DNA from: Sphingomonadales bacterium
GTDB lineage: Bacteria > Pseudomonadota > Alphaproteobacteria > Sphingomonadales > Sphingomonadaceae
DNA: 13,641 nt
Direction: 5' to 3'
Assembly: GCA_027489295.1 (NCBI GenBank)
Contig: JAIYAA010000048.1
Coordinates: forward strand, 1 to 13,641
The notes under the pieces were generated by a model. The model had not been told where the DNA came from, made no database searches, and saw nothing but the letters and a program-made list of their open reading frames with translations. The position numbers were made by a program, and so were the translations under genes. Each line of letters opens with the position of its first letter. The first letter of the stretch is position 1. Positions 6,668-13,641 of the stretch are shown here, piece by piece.

Positions 6668-7608
6668 CAGAGGAACCGGAACTGGCGAGCGATCGCGCTG
6701 TCGAGCAGCGCGTTCTCGGTGATGAAGGTCTCCAGATATTCGTGCAGGCCGCCGACGATGATGTCGGGCGTGCGCGCCTTCTGGACGCGGGCGAGGCGGG
6801 CGCGGGCCATCCGATCGGCCTCGCCCTGAAGCCCCGTGCGCTTGGCGAGCGCGCTGAGCAGCGTCACGCTCTCCTCGACACAGGCGGCAAGGCTGCGCGG
6901 CAGCTCGGCACGGCTGACCAGCAGGTCGATGACGTTGTCGGGCCGCAGCCCCTCCGAATAGAGCCAGCGATAGGCGGTGACCGCGGACACGGTCTGGAGG
7001 ATCGTCGTCCACTGGTCGCGATCGACCGCGCCGCCGACGCTTTCGCCCGCCGGCAGCAGCAGGTGGTATTTCACGTCGACCAGTCGCGCGGTGTTGTCCG
7101 CCCGCTCGATCGCGGCGCCCAGCTGGATCAGGAGCGTCGCCTCGTTGCGCATCATCCGGTGGATCGCGCCTTCGAAACCGCGGGTCTCGCCCTTTGTCTG
7201 CTCGACCAGGCTGAGCGTCTCGGTGGCGCCGCCGGTCGAGGCGCGGTTGGCGAACAGCCACCAAGCGCGGTTGATCGCGGTCCACGACTCGCGGGTGAGC
7301 GCGGTGCGCACCGCGCGGGCGTTGTTGCGCGCCATCTCCAGGCAGCGGATGATCGAGCCGGGGTTGGTCGAATCGAGCGTCAGGAACCTCGCGACATGGG
7401 CCTGGGTGGCCGGATGGCCGGTCGCGGCGAAGATCTCGTCGGTATAGCTGACCGAGAGCGCGCTCTGCCATGCCGCTTCGCCGGCGGGGCGGGCAGACAG
7501 CGCATCGAGGCGGATCGTGGCTTCCACCAGCCGCGCGATGAAGTCGGCGCGCTCGACATAGCGGCCGAGCCAGTAGAGCGCGGCAGCGGTGCGGGAGAGC
7601 ATCATCAT
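6667..7608 (-). CDS. Alpha-E domain protein (DUF403)
   Basis: A 313-residue, almost entirely helical cytoplasmic protein of the alpha-E family, which is found next to circularly permuted ATP-grasp proteins and transglutaminases. Marks: L-Y-W-L-G-R-Y-V-E-R-A-D near the start (11-22), N-P-G-S-I-I-R-C-L-E-M-A-R-N-N-A-R (82-98) and G-A-A-I-E-R-A-D-N-T-A-R (164-175), which repeats the E-R-A-D signature. Comparative genomics (Iyer, Aravind and colleagues) predicted a role in a peptide-ligation/modification pathway with these partners; its biochemical activity is not established. The first ATG (7608) overlaps the stop of the upstream gene by four bases (ATGA, 7608-7605), and two more ATG codons follow at once, so the exact start among three is open. 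The stop shares one base with the transglutaminase start. Confidence 0.93.
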   Translation of the reverse strand: MMMLSRTAAALYWLGRYVERADFIARLVEATIRLDALSARPAGEAAWQSALSVSYTDEIFAATGHPATQAHVARFLTLDSTNPGSIIRCLEMARNNARAVRTALTRESWTAINRAWWLFANRASTGGATETLSLVEQTKGETRGFEGAIHRMMRNEATLLIQLGAAIERADNTARLVDVKYHLLLPAGESVGGAVDRDQWTTILQTVSAVTAYRWLYSEGLRPDNVIDLLVSRAELPRSLAACVEESVTLLSALAKRTGLQGEADRMARARLARVQKARTPDIIVGGLHEYLETFITENALLDSAIARQFRFL

Positions 7609-9041
7609 GCCGAGTCTCCCAGCAGCACGAAACTGTCTTTGGTGCCGCCGCCCTGGCTGGAATTGACCACCAGCGATCCCTCGCGCAGCGCGACGCGGGT
7701 CAGCCCGCCGGGCACCACGCGCACCTTGTCGCTTCCGGTCAGCACGAACGGGCGGAAGTCGACATGGCGCGGGGCCAGGCCCTTTTCGGTCAGCGTCGGC
7801 ACGGTGGAGAGCGCCAGCGTCGGCTGCGCGATATAGCGGTGCGGCTCGGCGATCAGCGCGGCGCGGAACGTCTCGATCTGCGCCTTCGTCGCCGTCGGGC
7901 CGACCAGCATGCCATAGCCGCCCGAGCCGTCGACCAGCTTCACCACCAGCTCGGGCAGGTGATCGAGCACATATTTCAGCGCCTGCGGTTCGCGGCAGCG
8001 CCAGGTCTCGACATTGGGCAGCTTGGCCTCGCCGCCCGAATAGAAGCGGACGATCTCGGGCATGTAGCTGTAGATCGCCTTGTCGTCGGCAATGCCGTTG
8101 CCGGGCGCGTTGAGCAGCGCGACATTGCCCGCGCGATAGGCGGCGATCAGCCCCGGCACGCCGAGCAGCGAATCGGCCCGGAAGACCAGCGGATCGAGGA
8201 AATCATCGTCGATGCGGCGATAAATCACGTCCACGCGCACGCGGCCCGCGATCGTCTCCATGTAGACGATGTCGTCATCGACCACGAGGTCGGCGGCCTC
8301 GACCAGCTCGACGCCCATCGAATCGGCGAGGAAGCTGTGCTCGTAATAGGCCGAGTTGAAATGGCCCGGGGTCAGCACGACGCACACCGGCCGTGCCCGC
8401 CCGGAGGGGGCGACCGAGCGCATCGTCTCGAGCAGCATGTCCGGATAGCTGTCGACCGGCGCCACGCGGAAATCGCGGAACAACTCGGGGCAGAGCCGGA
8501 TCATCGCCTCGCGATTTTCCAGCATGTAGGAGACGCCGGAGGGCGTGCGGGCATTGTCCTCCAGCACGTAGAACTCGTCGGGCCCGGTGCGGACCAGGTC
8601 GATGCCGCAAATATGCGCCCAGACCCCGTGCGGCGGGCGGATGCCGGCGACTTCGGGGCGGAACTGTTCGTTGTGGAGGACGAGTTCGGGCGGGAGGATG
8701 CCCTCGTCGAGGATCCGGCGGGCGCCGTAGATGTCCTCCAGGAACGCGTTGATCGCCTCGACCCGCTGGACGAGCCCTTCGCTCAGTTTCTGCCATTCGC
8801 GCTGCAGGAAGATCCGCGGCACGATGTCGAAGGGGATGATCCGTTCGGCGGCGTCGCTGTCGCCATAGACGGCGAAGGTGATGCCGAGCTGGCGGAAGGC
8901 CGCCTCTGCCGATTGCTGCCGCCGTTGCAGCTCGTCGGCGGGTGTATCCGCGATCCATTGCGACAGGGTGGAGAACTCGGCGCGCGGTGCGTCCGGCCCG
9001 CCATGACCCCAAATTTCGTCGAACGCCCCCCGTGATCCCAT
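7605..9041 (-). CDS. Circularly permuted ATP-grasp protein (DUF404/DUF407)
   Basis: A 478-residue predicted ATP-dependent carboxylate-amine (peptide-bond-forming) ligase, first gene of a three-gene operon with alpha-E and transglutaminase-like proteins. Visible marks: F-L-E-D-I-Y-G (100-106), G-I-D-L-V-R (146-151), E-D-N-A-R-T-P-S-G-V-S-Y-M-L-E-N-R (161-177), a Gly-rich nucleotide loop V-K-L-V-D-G-S-G-G-Y-G-M (367-378), D-F-R-P-F-V (428-433) and the C-terminal V-V-N-S-S-Q-G-G-G-T-K-D-S (458-470). The Gly-rich loop lying late in the chain is the sign of permutation. An upstream ATG (9155) would add 38 residues of unconvincing sequence reaching close to the divergent gene. I chose ATG 9041 because GGGAG lies five bases before it and M-x(6)-F-D-E follows. 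The substrate is unknown; the family is related to glutathionylspermidine synthase-type ligases. Confidence 0.93.
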   Translation of the reverse strand: MGSRGAFDEIWGHGGPDAPRAEFSTLSQWIADTPADELQRRQQSAEAAFRQLGITFAVYGDSDAAERIIPFDIVPRIFLQREWQKLSEGLVQRVEAINAFLEDIYGARRILDEGILPPELVLHNEQFRPEVAGIRPPHGVWAHICGIDLVRTGPDEFYVLEDNARTPSGVSYMLENREAMIRLCPELFRDFRVAPVDSYPDMLLETMRSVAPSGRARPVCVVLTPGHFNSAYYEHSFLADSMGVELVEAADLVVDDDIVYMETIAGRVRVDVIYRRIDDDFLDPLVFRADSLLGVPGLIAAYRAGNVALLNAPGNGIADDKAIYSYMPEIVRFYSGGEAKLPNVETWRCREPQALKYVLDHLPELVVKLVDGSGGYGMLVGPTATKAQIETFRAALIAEPHRYIAQPTLALSTVPTLTEKGLAPRHVDFRPFVLTGSDKVRVVPGGLTRVALREGSLVVNSSQGGGTKDSFVLLGDSA

Positions 9042-9046
9042 CGATG

Positions 9047-9051
9047 CTCCC
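9047..9051 (-). promoter_or_regulatory. Ribosome binding site that fixes the ATP-grasp start
   Basis: Reading the minus strand, GGGAG lies five bases before the ATG at 9041-9039. It supports this start over the in-frame ATG at 9155. Confidence 0.5.
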
Positions 9052-9169
9052 AAACGCCCGAGTGGCCAATTGGGTGCATGCTGCAATGCTTCGTTGCGCC
9101 GCACAAGCGGGGATTGTGCACGGTTGCACGACGGAGGATTTTTAAGCACCGGCATGGCAGGATGGCGAA

Positions 9170-10069
9170 ATGTCGATCCTGCTCGCGCTCCTCGCCGCCG
9201 CTCAGCCCTTCACCATCGCCGAGACGGGGCGGGGATTTCCCACGCTGGCGGCGGCCGTGGCATCGGTGCGCGACGGCACCGCGACGATCCTGATCGCGCC
9301 CGGCACCTACCACCAGTGCGTGGTCCAGGCGGCGGGGCACGTCACCTACAAGGCCGCCCAGCCGGGTACCGCGATCTTCGAGACCTCCGTGTGCGAGGAG
9401 AAGGCGGCGTTCGTGCTGCGCGGGCGCGGATCGGCGGTGGACGGCATCGTCTTCCGCAAGTTCCGCGTGCGCGACGGCAACGGTGCCGGCATCCGCATCG
9501 AGATGGGCGACCTGACCGTCACGCGCGCGACCTTCCTCGACAGCCAGGAGGGGATCATCGGCGGTGGCCACCCGAGCGTGCGCAGCATCACCATCGACCG
9601 ATCGAGCTTCGCCGGCCTTGGCCAGTGCGACGAATCGCCGAGCTGCGCGCATTCGATCTATCTGACGGTCGACGGGCTGGTGACGATCACCCATAGCCGC
9701 TTCGAGCGCGGCACCGGCGGGCACTATGTGAAGCTGCGCGCGCGCCGCGTGGCGATCACCGACAACAGCTTCGACGACAGCGCAGGGGCCAAGACCAACT
9801 ACATGATCGACCTGTCCGAGGGCGGTACGGGCCTGATCGCGCAGAACATGTTCGTGCAGGGGAAGGGCAAGGAGAACCGGTCCGGCCTGATCGTGGTCGC
9901 GGCCGAAGCGCGGACCTATCCGACGGACGGGCTGCGGGTGGAGGGCAACACCGCCGCGTTGGCGCCCGGCGCGCCGGCGGACCCGGCGTTCGTGGCGGAC
10001 CTGTCCGGCGGACGGGTCACGGTCACGAACAACCGGCTGACGGGCATGCGCGCGTTCGAGCGGCGGTAG
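9170..10069 (+). CDS. Exported right-handed parallel beta-helix protein
   Basis: A 299-residue protein with a short hydrophobic start (M-S-I-L-L-A-L-L-A-A-A, residues 1-11) that looks like a minimal signal peptide, so a periplasmic or surface place is inferred. The body is a run of short beta-strand repeats typical of the pectin-lyase-like/NosD right-handed beta-helix: for example I-L-I-A-P-G-T-Y (40-47), G-I-R-I-E-M-G-D-L-T-V-T (107-118), I-T-I-D-R-S-S-F (140-147), V-T-I-T-H-S-R-F (171-178), V-A-I-T-D-N-S-F (194-201) and V-T-V-T-N-N-R-L (283-290). Four Cys (50, 75, 153, 159) could form disulfides. No catalytic motif of a polysaccharide lyase is evident. The gene is divergent from the ATP-grasp operon (128-base gap) and convergent with the phosphatase gene. 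ATG 9170 has AGGA about 10 bases upstream. Ligand or substrate unknown. Confidence 0.85.
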   Translation: MSILLALLAAAQPFTIAETGRGFPTLAAAVASVRDGTATILIAPGTYHQCVVQAAGHVTYKAAQPGTAIFETSVCEEKAAFVLRGRGSAVDGIVFRKFRVRDGNGAGIRIEMGDLTVTRATFLDSQEGIIGGGHPSVRSITIDRSSFAGLGQCDESPSCAHSIYLTVDGLVTITHSRFERGTGGHYVKLRARRVAITDNSFDDSAGAKTNYMIDLSEGGTGLIAQNMFVQGKGKENRSGLIVVAAEARTYPTDGLRVEGNTAALAPGAPADPAFVADLSGGRVTVTNNRLTGMRAFERR

Positions 10070-10094
10070 GATCCTCCCCGTGGCGCGGAGGATC
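10070..10094. terminator. Bidirectional hairpin terminator between beta-helix and phosphatase genes
   Basis: GATCCTCC (10070-10077) and GGAGGATC (10087-10094) form a perfect 8-bp stem with a 9-base loop. It begins one base after the TAG of the beta-helix gene and ends five bases short of the phosphatase stop. There is no long T-run, but the position between two convergent stops makes termination the natural reading. Confidence 0.65.
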
Positions 10095-10099
10095 TTCAG

Positions 10100-11737
10100 T
10101 TACTTGCAGCTGTCGCCCGTGCCCGCGTCGATATCCAGGCAGCGGCCGTCGATCTCCACCGGCACCGGTACCTTGATCAGCGCCGCCAGCGTCGGCGCGA
10201 TGTCCACCGTCTCCACCGACAGCGGCTGCTCGAAGCCGGTCATGCCCTTGCGCCAGAACAGGATCGGCACGCGGCGGTCATAGTCCCAGAAGCTGCCATG
10301 CGTCGCGACATTGCCGATCGCGGGGTCGAGGATCGGCGTCACGCGCGGCTTCAGTGCCACGATCAGATCGCCCGACCGCTGCGGATCATAGGAGGCGCGG
10401 GCGCGCTCCAGCAGGCTCCAGGTCTCGGGAGGCGTGTGGACGATCGGCGTCGCCTCGATCTGCGCGCGGGTGAACACCGCCTGGACCTGCGGGTTTGCGG
10501 TGTAGAGCTTCGCGGCCTCGGCGAGCACCGCGGCGCGCTTCGCCTGCGGCACCGCCGGCGAGACATACACGTCGCCGCCGGGCCCGCCGACCAGCACCGG
10601 GCCGGTCAGCGCCAGCTTGCCGGCAAGCGCGCGGCTGATGCTGGTGGTGGTCACCTCGGTGGTAATGCGCTGCTCGGTCGGCGCGCCGTGTTCGCGGTGG
10701 CGTTCGGGCAGGTCGTGGCCACCATGGTCGGCGGTCAGTACCACCTGATAGTCGACGCCCGTGCGATCCAGCGCGTCGAACAGCCGGCCCAGCGTCTGGT
10801 CGAGCGAGAAGAGCTGCAGGCACATCTCGCTGCCCTCGGTGCCATAGGTATGGCCAACATAGTCGGTGGCCGAGGCGCCGACGATCAGCAGATCGGTATG
10901 CCCCTGCTGGCCGAGCTTCATGTCGGTGGCGAGCCTGGCGCCGAGTGCCAGCACCGCATCGTCGAACTCGGGCGAGATGCGGAACGCTTTGGCATCGCCC
11001 GCCGCACGCGCGAAGCGGCCGTCGCCGACGGTGCGGGTAGCGCTCACCGGGATCGCGCGGCTGCGGGCCTTGCAGAAGGCCGGCAGGTCGAGCGGCGTCT
11101 GCGCCTCGGCGATGCGCGCGGTGGTGGCGGCGTTGATCCTGGTTACCGCCGCGGGCGCGGTGCGGCCGGCATAGGAGACAAACGCCTTGCCGTCCCACCA
11201 CCAGAGCTCGTCGACCTTGTGGCCGCCCATCATCACCGCCGCGCGGTCCTTGCCCGCCACCGAGACGACGCGCGACTGCGGATCGGCCGCCTTCATCCAC
11301 TCGCCCAGCGTCGGCACCTTCAGATGCTTGTCGGAAACGGTGTAGTGGTTGGAATCGCTGCCGGCGACGCTCTCGTCCTCGGCGCAATAGACCGTCTTGT
11401 CGGCGCGCGGCGCGGCGAAATCGGTCCAGTCATTGGCGATGATGCCGGTGCGCGAGGGGTGGTCGCCGGAGAGGATGGTCGAGTGGCCCGGGCAGGTCTC
11501 GGTCGCGGCGTGGCTTTGATAGCCTGCCGGAAACACCGCGCCGGTCATCAGCCGCGCGAAGCCGCTGGTGAACTGGCCGCGATATTCGGCGAACAGATCG
11601 GCCGAGAACTGGTCGACCGAGATTACCACCACCAGCTTGGGCGGCGTGGCCGGCAGGGCAGGCGCGGGCGCGCTCTGCTGGGCCAGCGCGGGGGTGGCGG
11701 CCAGCGCAAGCGCGGCGAGGGGGGCAAGCAGTTTCAT
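10100..11737 (-). CDS. phoK: Secreted alkaline phosphatase, PhoK/PafA type
   Basis: A 545-residue exported metallophosphatase that releases phosphate from monoesters, with a two-metal (zinc/calcium type) site. A clear Sec signal peptide M-K-L-L-A-P-L-A-A-L-A-L-A-A-T-P-A-L-A ends near residue 19. Expected residues are all visible: Asp42 (I-S-V-D-Q), nucleophile Thr81 in T-E-T-C-P-G-H, Asn102 (A-N-D-W), Lys163 and Arg165 in G-K-D-R, matching the Thr79/Asn100/Lys162/Arg164 set known in PafA, then Asp292 and His296 (T-D-Y-V-G-H), Asp337-His338 (T-A-D-H-G-G) and His480 (V-A-T-H-G). Thr as nucleophile plus K-D-R separates it from Ser-type PhoA. The frame could extend to 11995, but that would overlap the divergent DsbD gene; ATG 11737, with GGAG 9 bases upstream and the signal peptide, is right. 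Related phosphodiesterases lack the K-x-R pair, so monoesterase is favoured. Confidence 0.92.
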   Translation of the reverse strand: MKLLAPLAALALAATPALAQQSAPAPALPATPPKLVVVISVDQFSADLFAEYRGQFTSGFARLMTGAVFPAGYQSHAATETCPGHSTILSGDHPSRTGIIANDWTDFAAPRADKTVYCAEDESVAGSDSNHYTVSDKHLKVPTLGEWMKAADPQSRVVSVAGKDRAAVMMGGHKVDELWWWDGKAFVSYAGRTAPAAVTRINAATTARIAEAQTPLDLPAFCKARSRAIPVSATRTVGDGRFARAAGDAKAFRISPEFDDAVLALGARLATDMKLGQQGHTDLLIVGASATDYVGHTYGTEGSEMCLQLFSLDQTLGRLFDALDRTGVDYQVVLTADHGGHDLPERHREHGAPTEQRITTEVTTTSISRALAGKLALTGPVLVGGPGGDVYVSPAVPQAKRAAVLAEAAKLYTANPQVQAVFTRAQIEATPIVHTPPETWSLLERARASYDPQRSGDLIVALKPRVTPILDPAIGNVATHGSFWDYDRRVPILFWRKGMTGFEQPLSVETVDIAPTLAALIKVPVPVEIDGRCLDIDAGTGDSCK

Positions 11738-11816
11738 CAGGGCCGGCTCCGGGCACGGGTGGACGTTGGTACACCCAGCTATTGTCGAACGCAGCGAACT
11801 GGGCAAGGACGGCGCC
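11738..11816. promoter_or_regulatory. Divergent promoter region between phosphatase and DsbD genes
   Basis: These 79 bases must hold both promoters and the leaders of phoK (minus) and dsbD (plus). I looked for -35/-10 pairs and for a Pho-box-like direct repeat and saw no convincing example, which would suit a phosphate-independent phoK. Confidence 0.35.
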
Positions 11817-13641
11817 ATGGCCCAGCTACGTTTCGCTTTGATGTCGCTTCTGCTCCTCCTGCTCGGCGGCGCGCCCGCGATCGCGCAGGGGTTCGCCAAG
11901 GGCCCCCATGTCCGCAGCGAGCTGGTGGCGGAGACCGCGACCCCGAAACCGGGCAGCGACGTGACGCTGGCGCTGGTCTCCACGCCCGACCCCAAATGGC
12001 ATGCCTATTGGCAGAATCCCGGCGATGCGGGCCTGCCGGCGGAGGCGCACTGGACGCTGCCGGCGGGTGCCAAGGCAGAGGACTTCCGCTATCCCGTGCC
12101 GCAGCGGCTGCTGATCGCCGGGCTGATGAACTATGTGTACGAGGGCACCTTCGTCCGGCTGACGACGCTGCACATCCCCGCCGACGCGAAGGGCGTGCTG
12201 CCGGTGAAGCTCAAGCTCGACTATCTCGTCTGCACCGATACGCTTTGCGTGCCCGAAAAGGCCGAGTTGGAGACGGTGCTGACGATCGGCGACGGCGCGA
12301 TCAATGCGGCGACCCGCGCGAAGTTCGACGGCTGGCGCGCCAAGCTGCCCAAGCCGCTGAGCACGCCGGCCAGCTTCCAGGCCGATGGCGGCACGCTGCG
12401 GATCGCGGTGCCCTATCCGGCGGGGGCTGCGGCGAAGGACGTGTACTTCTATCCGCTGACCGCCAACGCGGTCGACTATGCCGCGCCGCAGACCGTTACG
12501 CGGGACGGCGACCGGCTGGTGATCGAGACCAAGGCCCGCACCGCGCCGACCGCGCTGGAGGGCGTGCTGGCGATCGACGGGCAGGGGCTGATCGTCACTT
12601 CCAAGCCCGGAACCGTTGCGGCGGCCAAGCCGGCGGCGACCCCGTGGCTGGCCGCGATCGGCGCGTTCTTCGCGGCGGTGCTCGGCGGGCTGATCCTGAA
12701 CGTCATGCCCTGCGTCTTCCCGATCCTCAGCCTCAAGGCGCTGAGCCTTGCCAAGGCGAACAACGACAGCGGCAGCCCGCGCGCCGAGGCGCTGGCCTAT
12801 ACCGCGGGCGTGGTGCTGGTGTGCCTAGCGCTGGGCGGGCTGCTGCTCGGGCTGCGGGCGGCGGGATCGAGCGCGGGCTGGGCGTTCCAGCTGCAGGACC
12901 CGCGCGTCATCCTCGTGCTGCTGCTGCTCGTCGCCGCCATCGCCTTCAACCTGGCCGGTCTGTTCGAGATCACCACGCCCGCCTTCGTCAACCGCGCCGC
13001 GAGCCGGGGCCATGGCGGCGCCTTCGCCACCGGCGCGCTGGCGGCGTTCATCGCCACGCCGTGCACCGGGCCGTTCATGGCTTCGGCACTGGGCGCAGCG
13101 CTGGTGCTGCCCTGGTTCGCGGGGCTGGCGATCTTCGGCGGGCTGGGGCTGGGCATCGCGCTGCCGTTCCTGTTGCTCGGCTTCGTGCCCGCGTTCCGCC
13201 GCAAGCTGCCCAAGCCGGGTGCTTGGATGGCGACGATGCGGCACATCCTGTCGGTGCCCATGTTCCTCACCGCGCTGGCGCTCGCCTGGGTGCTGGGCAA
13301 GCAGGCGGGAGTGGACGGCATGACGATCGGGCTGGCGGCGACGCTGCTCGCGACGCTCGGCCTGTGGTGGGCCGGTGCGCGGCAGGCCAAGGGGCGTAGC
13401 CGGGCGTGGCTGCCGGCGGTGCCGCTGGTCCTGCTGGCACTGGGCGGCGTGGCGCTGGTCCATCCTGCGGCAGCGGGCGGCGCGCCCGCCGCCATAGCCG
13501 GAGCCGAGCCGTTCAGCGAAGCCCGGCTCGCCGAGCTGCGCGCGCAGGGCCGCCCGGTCTTTGCCTTTTTCACCGCCGACTGGTGTCTGACCTGCAAGGT
13601 CAACGAGAAGGCGGTGATCGAAACCGCCGCCGTCGAGAAGG
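11817..13641 (+). CDS. dsbD: DsbD/ScsB-type thiol-disulfide reductase (C-terminus cut by window)
   Basis: The 608 visible residues form an inner-membrane protein that carries electrons from cytoplasmic thioredoxin to periplasmic partners. Order: signal peptide (about 1-23, ending A-I-A-Q); large periplasmic domain (24-275) with a Cys pair in L-V-C-T-D-T-L-C-V-P-E (Cys139, Cys144); membrane core of about eight helices with the two redox Cys in N-V-M-P-C-V-F-P (Cys299) and A-T-P-C-T-G-P-F (Cys416); then a thioredoxin-like domain starting near 565 with W-C-L-T-C (Cys590, Cys593). The window ends inside that domain. The C-x4-C spacing and long N-terminal domain are more like ScsB than E. coli DsbD. 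I translated the frame end to end without a stop or shift. ATG 11817 has AAGGA seven bases upstream. It is divergent from phoK (79 bases), whose product has six Cys after the signal peptide. Confidence 0.92.
   Translation, partial: MAQLRFALMSLLLLLLGGAPAIAQGFAKGPHVRSELVAETATPKPGSDVTLALVSTPDPKWHAYWQNPGDAGLPAEAHWTLPAGAKAEDFRYPVPQRLLIAGLMNYVYEGTFVRLTTLHIPADAKGVLPVKLKLDYLVCTDTLCVPEKAELETVLTIGDGAINAATRAKFDGWRAKLPKPLSTPASFQADGGTLRIAVPYPAGAAAKDVYFYPLTANAVDYAAPQTVTRDGDRLVIETKARTAPTALEGVLAIDGQGLIVTSKPGTVAAAKPAATPWLAAIGAFFAAVLGGLILNVMPCVFPILSLKALSLAKANNDSGSPRAEALAYTAGVVLVCLALGGLLLGLRAAGSSAGWAFQLQDPRVILVLLLLVAAIAFNLAGLFEITTPAFVNRAASRGHGGAFATGALAAFIATPCTGPFMASALGAALVLPWFAGLAIFGGLGLGIALPFLLLGFVPAFRRKLPKPGAWMATMRHILSVPMFLTALALAWVLGKQAGVDGMTIGLAATLLATLGLWWAGARQAKGRSRAWLPAVPLVLLALGGVALVHPAAAGGAPAAIAGAEPFSEARLAELRAQGRPVFAFFTADWCLTCKVNEKAVIETAAVEK

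Noticed and set aside
5858..7471. Single 537-codon minus-strand protein covering transglutaminase and more
   Set aside because: Only the last 269 codons read as the transglutaminase-like protein. The upstream part is an Arg-rich out-of-frame reading of the alpha-E gene. The real start is ATG at 6667, coupled to the alpha-E stop.
7764..9035. 423-codon plus-strand open frame
   Set aside because: It is antisense to the ATP-grasp gene, rich in His/Asp/Arg with no domain, a common mirror artefact in GC-rich coding DNA.
9115..9129. GTGCA-N4-TGCAC inverted repeat in the gap between the ATP-grasp and beta-helix genes
   Set aside because: The arms are only 5 bases and sit in a stretch of repeated TGCA words, so chance is likely. 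No supporting second site was seen.
9042..9155. N-terminal extension of the ATP-grasp protein to ATG 9155
   Set aside because: The extra 38 residues do not look like the family. ATG 9041 has a well-placed GGGAG, and the extension would use up nearly all of the divergent promoter region.
11738..11995. N-terminal extension of the phosphatase to 11995
   Set aside because: It would overlap the divergent DsbD gene, including its signal peptide. The phosphatase signal peptide begins exactly at ATG 11737.
10298..13399. Very long plus-strand open frame (over 1000 codons)
   Set aside because: It runs antisense through the phosphatase gene and then out of frame through the DsbD gene. Both of those show complete family motifs, and this frame reads as Arg/Ala/Gly-rich text without domains. 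It is a GC-rich shadow.

Overview
The window looks like chromosomal DNA of a Sphingomonas-like alphaproteobacterium. It is GC-rich with strong GC at third codon positions. It carries a PhoK/PafA-type alkaline phosphatase of the kind known from Sphingomonas, a bacterial leucyl/arginyl-tRNA-protein transferase (Bpt), and the three-gene ATP-grasp / alpha-E / transglutaminase set common in Proteobacteria. No rRNA, tRNA, CRISPR array, transposase or integrase was seen. Taxonomy is inferred from gene content and style only.

Layout from left to right. (1) 1-131 is the 5' end of an unidentified gene on the minus strand that runs off the left edge; a perfect 18-bp palindrome lies just upstream of it. 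(2) 299-1912 (minus) is an exported lipoprotein with a laminin-G/ConA-like domain and an SGNH (GDSL) esterase domain. Divergent from it, 2187-3287 (plus) is an integral-membrane acyltransferase-3 family O-acyltransferase. Together they look like a surface-glycan acylation/deacylation pair, and the DNA here is less GC-rich than the rest. (3) 3386-4669 (plus) is a UGT/MGT-type glycosyltransferase. (4) 4922-5704 (plus) is Bpt, preceded by a leader with two back-to-back hairpins. (5) 9041 down to 5858 (minus) is a tightly overlapping three-gene operon: circularly permuted ATP-grasp, then alpha-E protein, then transglutaminase-like protein. In the last of these the catalytic Cys position appears to be Ser. 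(6) 9170-10069 (plus) is an exported right-handed beta-helix protein. It converges on (7) 11737-10100 (minus), a secreted PhoK-type alkaline phosphatase, with a clean bidirectional terminator between them. (8) 11817 to the right edge (plus) is a DsbD/ScsB-type transmembrane thiol-disulfide reductase, cut by the window inside its C-terminal thioredoxin domain.

The common theme is envelope and periplasm: surface glycan O-acylation, glycosylation, secreted phosphatase, periplasmic thiol reduction and exported beta-helix protein. The cytoplasmic exceptions are Bpt and the predicted peptide-ligase operon. That operon is the best candidate for under-described biology: its gene set was predicted computationally to form a peptide-synthesis/modification system, but its product is not established, and here it has an altered transglutaminase and no Anbu protease gene beside it in the window.
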